Program-made: the position numbers and the translations under genes
Notes under the pieces: generated by a model
The model's input: the letters and a program-made list of their open reading frames with translations, nothing else
What the model was told of the DNA's origin: nothing
Databases searched by the model: none
Part shown: piece after piece, positions 4,644-5,622 of the stretch
Layout: every line of letters starts with the position of its first letter
How positions within the stretch are numbered: the stretch's first letter is position 1
Source of the DNA: an uncultured Acetatifactor sp.
Lineage (GTDB): Bacteria > Bacillota > Clostridia > Lachnospirales > Lachnospiraceae
Reading direction: 5' to 3'
Length of the DNA stretch: 5,622 nt
NCBI GenBank assembly: GCA_947631715.1
Contig: CANRMK010000168.1
Location: 1 to 5,622, forward strand

Positions 4644-4958
4644 ATGGAGGAAGCAGTAGGACTTCTGGAGGTGTACGGACTGGCCTGTGCGTTCATTGCG
4701 GCAGATGCGGGCTGCAAGGCAGCCAATGTCAGACTGGAGACCTTTGACAAGAACAAGCCCGCGAACGCGGATTCGCTGCCGGTGCCCCTGCTTGTCACCA
4801 TCAAGTTCCGGGGAAGCGTGGCGGACGTGGAAGCCGCTATGGCAGCAGGTGAGGAGAAAGCGAAATCCCTCACCGGCGTGGTTCAGAAACACATTATCCC
4901 GCGTCCCACAAAAGACACGGAGAAGATGCTGAAGCTGAATGCATTTGATAAATCATAA
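4644..4958 (+). CDS. BMC-H shell protein with expanded pore loop
   Basis: This 104-residue protein has a single BMC domain (Pfam BMC, PF00936). MEEAVGLLEVYGL opens strand 1, AFIAADAGCKAANVRL (16-31) is the first helix region, VTIKFRGSVADVEAAMAAG (51-69) follows, and GVVQKHIIPRPTKDTEKML (78-96) closes the domain. Proteins of this type form hexamers tiling the BMC shell. Compared with the next gene, the pore segment KIGSG is replaced by a longer Pro/Asn/Asp-containing stretch, DKNKPANADSLPVP (35-48). Different pore chemistry is therefore likely. ATG is 4 bases after GGGAGG, a rather short spacing, just behind a GC-rich hairpin. The C-terminal tail NAFDKS is short. Membership in the BMC family is secure; its specific metabolite or cofactor is unknown. 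Confidence 0.92.
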   Translation: MEEAVGLLEVYGLACAFIAADAGCKAANVRLETFDKNKPANADSLPVPLLVTIKFRGSVADVEAAMAAGEEKAKSLTGVVQKHIIPRPTKDTEKMLKLNAFDKS

Positions 4959-4990
4959 ACATTTTCCAACATGAAAGGAGAACAACGATT

Positions 4991-5266
4991 ATGGCACAGG
5001 AAGCACTGGGAATGGTAGAGACAAGGGGATTGACCGCTGCTATCGAAGCAGCCGATGCAATGACCAAGTCCGCCGAGGTAACGCTGATAGGCACCGAGAA
5101 GATCGGTTCCGGACTGGTAACTGTGATGGTGCGCGGCGATGTGGGAGCGGTAAAGGCTTCCGTTGAGAGCGGCTCTGCAGCAGCAAGCAGACTGGGCGAA
5201 CTGGTGGCAGCCCATGTGATCCCCAGGCCCCACGCGGACGTGGAGAAGATCCTTCCCCGCATCTGA
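4991..5266 (+). CDS. pduA: BMC-H shell hexamer protein, PduA/PduJ-like
   Basis: This 91-residue canonical BMC-H protein is the probable main shell hexamer. The sequence is strikingly PduA-like. It has EALGMVETRGLTAAIEAADA (4-23), the pore loop EKIGSG with Lys37 and Ser40 at the same numbers as in PduA, VRGDVGAVKA (47-56), and AAHVIPRPHADVEKILP (73-89). In PduA the pore serine is known to favour passage of 1,2-propanediol while holding back propionaldehyde, which supports the propanediol assignment of this locus. The ribosome site AAAGGAG (4974-4980) lies 10 bases before the ATG, and the gene starts 32 bases after the previous stop. Nothing suggests damage. It could equally be labelled EutM-like, but the pore and N-terminus favour PduA. 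Confidence 0.93.
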   Translation: MAQEALGMVETRGLTAAIEAADAMTKSAEVTLIGTEKIGSGLVTVMVRGDVGAVKASVESGSAAASRLGELVAAHVIPRPHADVEKILPRI

Positions 5267-5282
5267 TACGGTACCGAAAGGG

Positions 5283-5289
5283 AAAGGAG
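5283..5289 (+). promoter_or_regulatory. Ribosome binding site of the third shell gene
   Basis: AAAGGAG lies 7 bases before the ATG at 5297. It supports that start for a gene which has no stop codon inside the window. Confidence 0.8.
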
Positions 5290-5296
5290 CCGGGAA

Positions 5297-5622
5297 ATGG
5301 ACAATGTTTCGTTAGGCTTTATTGAAGTCTCAGGCGTGGTGGCGGCCGTGGATGCACTGGATATCATGTGCAAGACCTCCGGCGTGGAGCTGGCCACCTG
5401 GGAGAGGAAGCTGGGCGGACGGCTCGTCACCATCGTGATAAAGGGCGATGTGGCGGCCGTGACGGAGGCGGTGGAGACCGCGGCGAGGAAAGGGATCAAG
5501 AAGCCTGCCGCCAGCGGCGTCATCGCAAATCCCCACGAGGAGATCCTGCGGCTTGTGGAATTGAGCGCCAGCAGATTTATGAACAAAGGAGCTCTGCCGG
5601 ACGGACTGGACGAGAGAACGAT
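5297..5622 (+). CDS. Third BMC shell protein, 3' end outside the window
   Basis: The frame is open from ATG 5297 to the window edge (108 full codons), so the gene is partial. SLGFIEVSGVVAAVDALDIM (5-24), LVTIVIKGDVAAVTEAVETA (43-62) and SGVIANPHEEIL (73-84) make a complete BMC domain. Its pore loop, ERKLGGR (36-42), differs from both upstream paralogs. The usual final I-P-R-P-H is I-A-N-P-H. After the domain ends near residue 88 the protein continues through SASRFMNKGALPDGLDERT. This is either a C-terminal extension of a BMC-H protein or a linker into a second BMC domain (BMC-T); the window ends before this can be decided. It probably forms a minor shell tile with its own permeability or a binding role. 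Confidence 0.85.
   Translation, partial: MDNVSLGFIEVSGVVAAVDALDIMCKTSGVELATWERKLGGRLVTIVIKGDVAAVTEAVETAARKGIKKPAASGVIANPHEEILRLVELSASRFMNKGALPDGLDERT

Noticed and set aside
5266..5275. Palindrome CGGTACCG between the second and third shell genes
   Set aside because: An 8-bp palindrome with no further context is expected by chance.

Overview
The window looks like an anaerobic Gram-positive gut-type bacterium, most likely a Lachnospiraceae/Clostridia member. The grounds are AGGAGG-like ribosome sites before most genes, an AT-rich consensus promoter in otherwise moderately GC-rich DNA, and a gene set typical of clostridial bacterial microcompartment (BMC) loci. The genus cannot be decided from the sequence. 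All seven genes are on the + strand and belong to one BMC locus. It resembles the glycyl-radical-type loci that combine a fuculose/rhamnulose-phosphate aldolase with propanediol metabolism (often called GRM5). The signature diol dehydratase and its activase are not in this window, so that subtype is inferred.

Layout: 1-288 is the 3' end of a EutP/PduV-type GTPase. 289-447 is a regulatory gap with a near-consensus promoter, an operator-like repeat cluster and a leader hairpin. 448-1251 encodes a class II aldolase. 1257-1787 encodes a GlcG/HbpS (PduO C-terminal-like) protein. 1778-3166 encodes a CoA-acylating aldehyde dehydrogenase starting at GTG. 3167-3387 is a 221-base intercistronic gap packed with inverted repeats. 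3388-4602 encodes a zinc-type alcohol dehydrogenase. Three BMC shell genes follow at 4644-4958, 4991-5266 and 5297 to the window edge.

Inferred pathway: the aldolase splits a 6-deoxysugar phosphate into DHAP and lactaldehyde, which is reduced to 1,2-propanediol. A dehydratase encoded elsewhere makes propionaldehyde. The aldehyde dehydrogenase converts this to propionyl-CoA with NADH formation, and the alcohol dehydrogenase regenerates NAD+ by making propanol. All four enzymes carry the same short amphipathic helix (core I-V/T-x-x-V-hydrophobic-x-x-L/M), at the C-terminus in the aldolase and the N-terminus in the other three. This is a typical encapsulation peptide and marks all four as probable lumen cargo.

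The least ordinary feature is at 3161-3280. Two tandem hairpins 59 bases apart share an almost identical core and the same fold: an A-A mismatch at the same place and a 3-base bulge on the same side. Their stems, however, have different sequences that stay complementary, including four consecutive A-T pairs turned into T-A. Such compensatory change within one gap suggests selection on, or mobility of, a structured element. Three more dyads follow before the alcohol dehydrogenase ribosome site.
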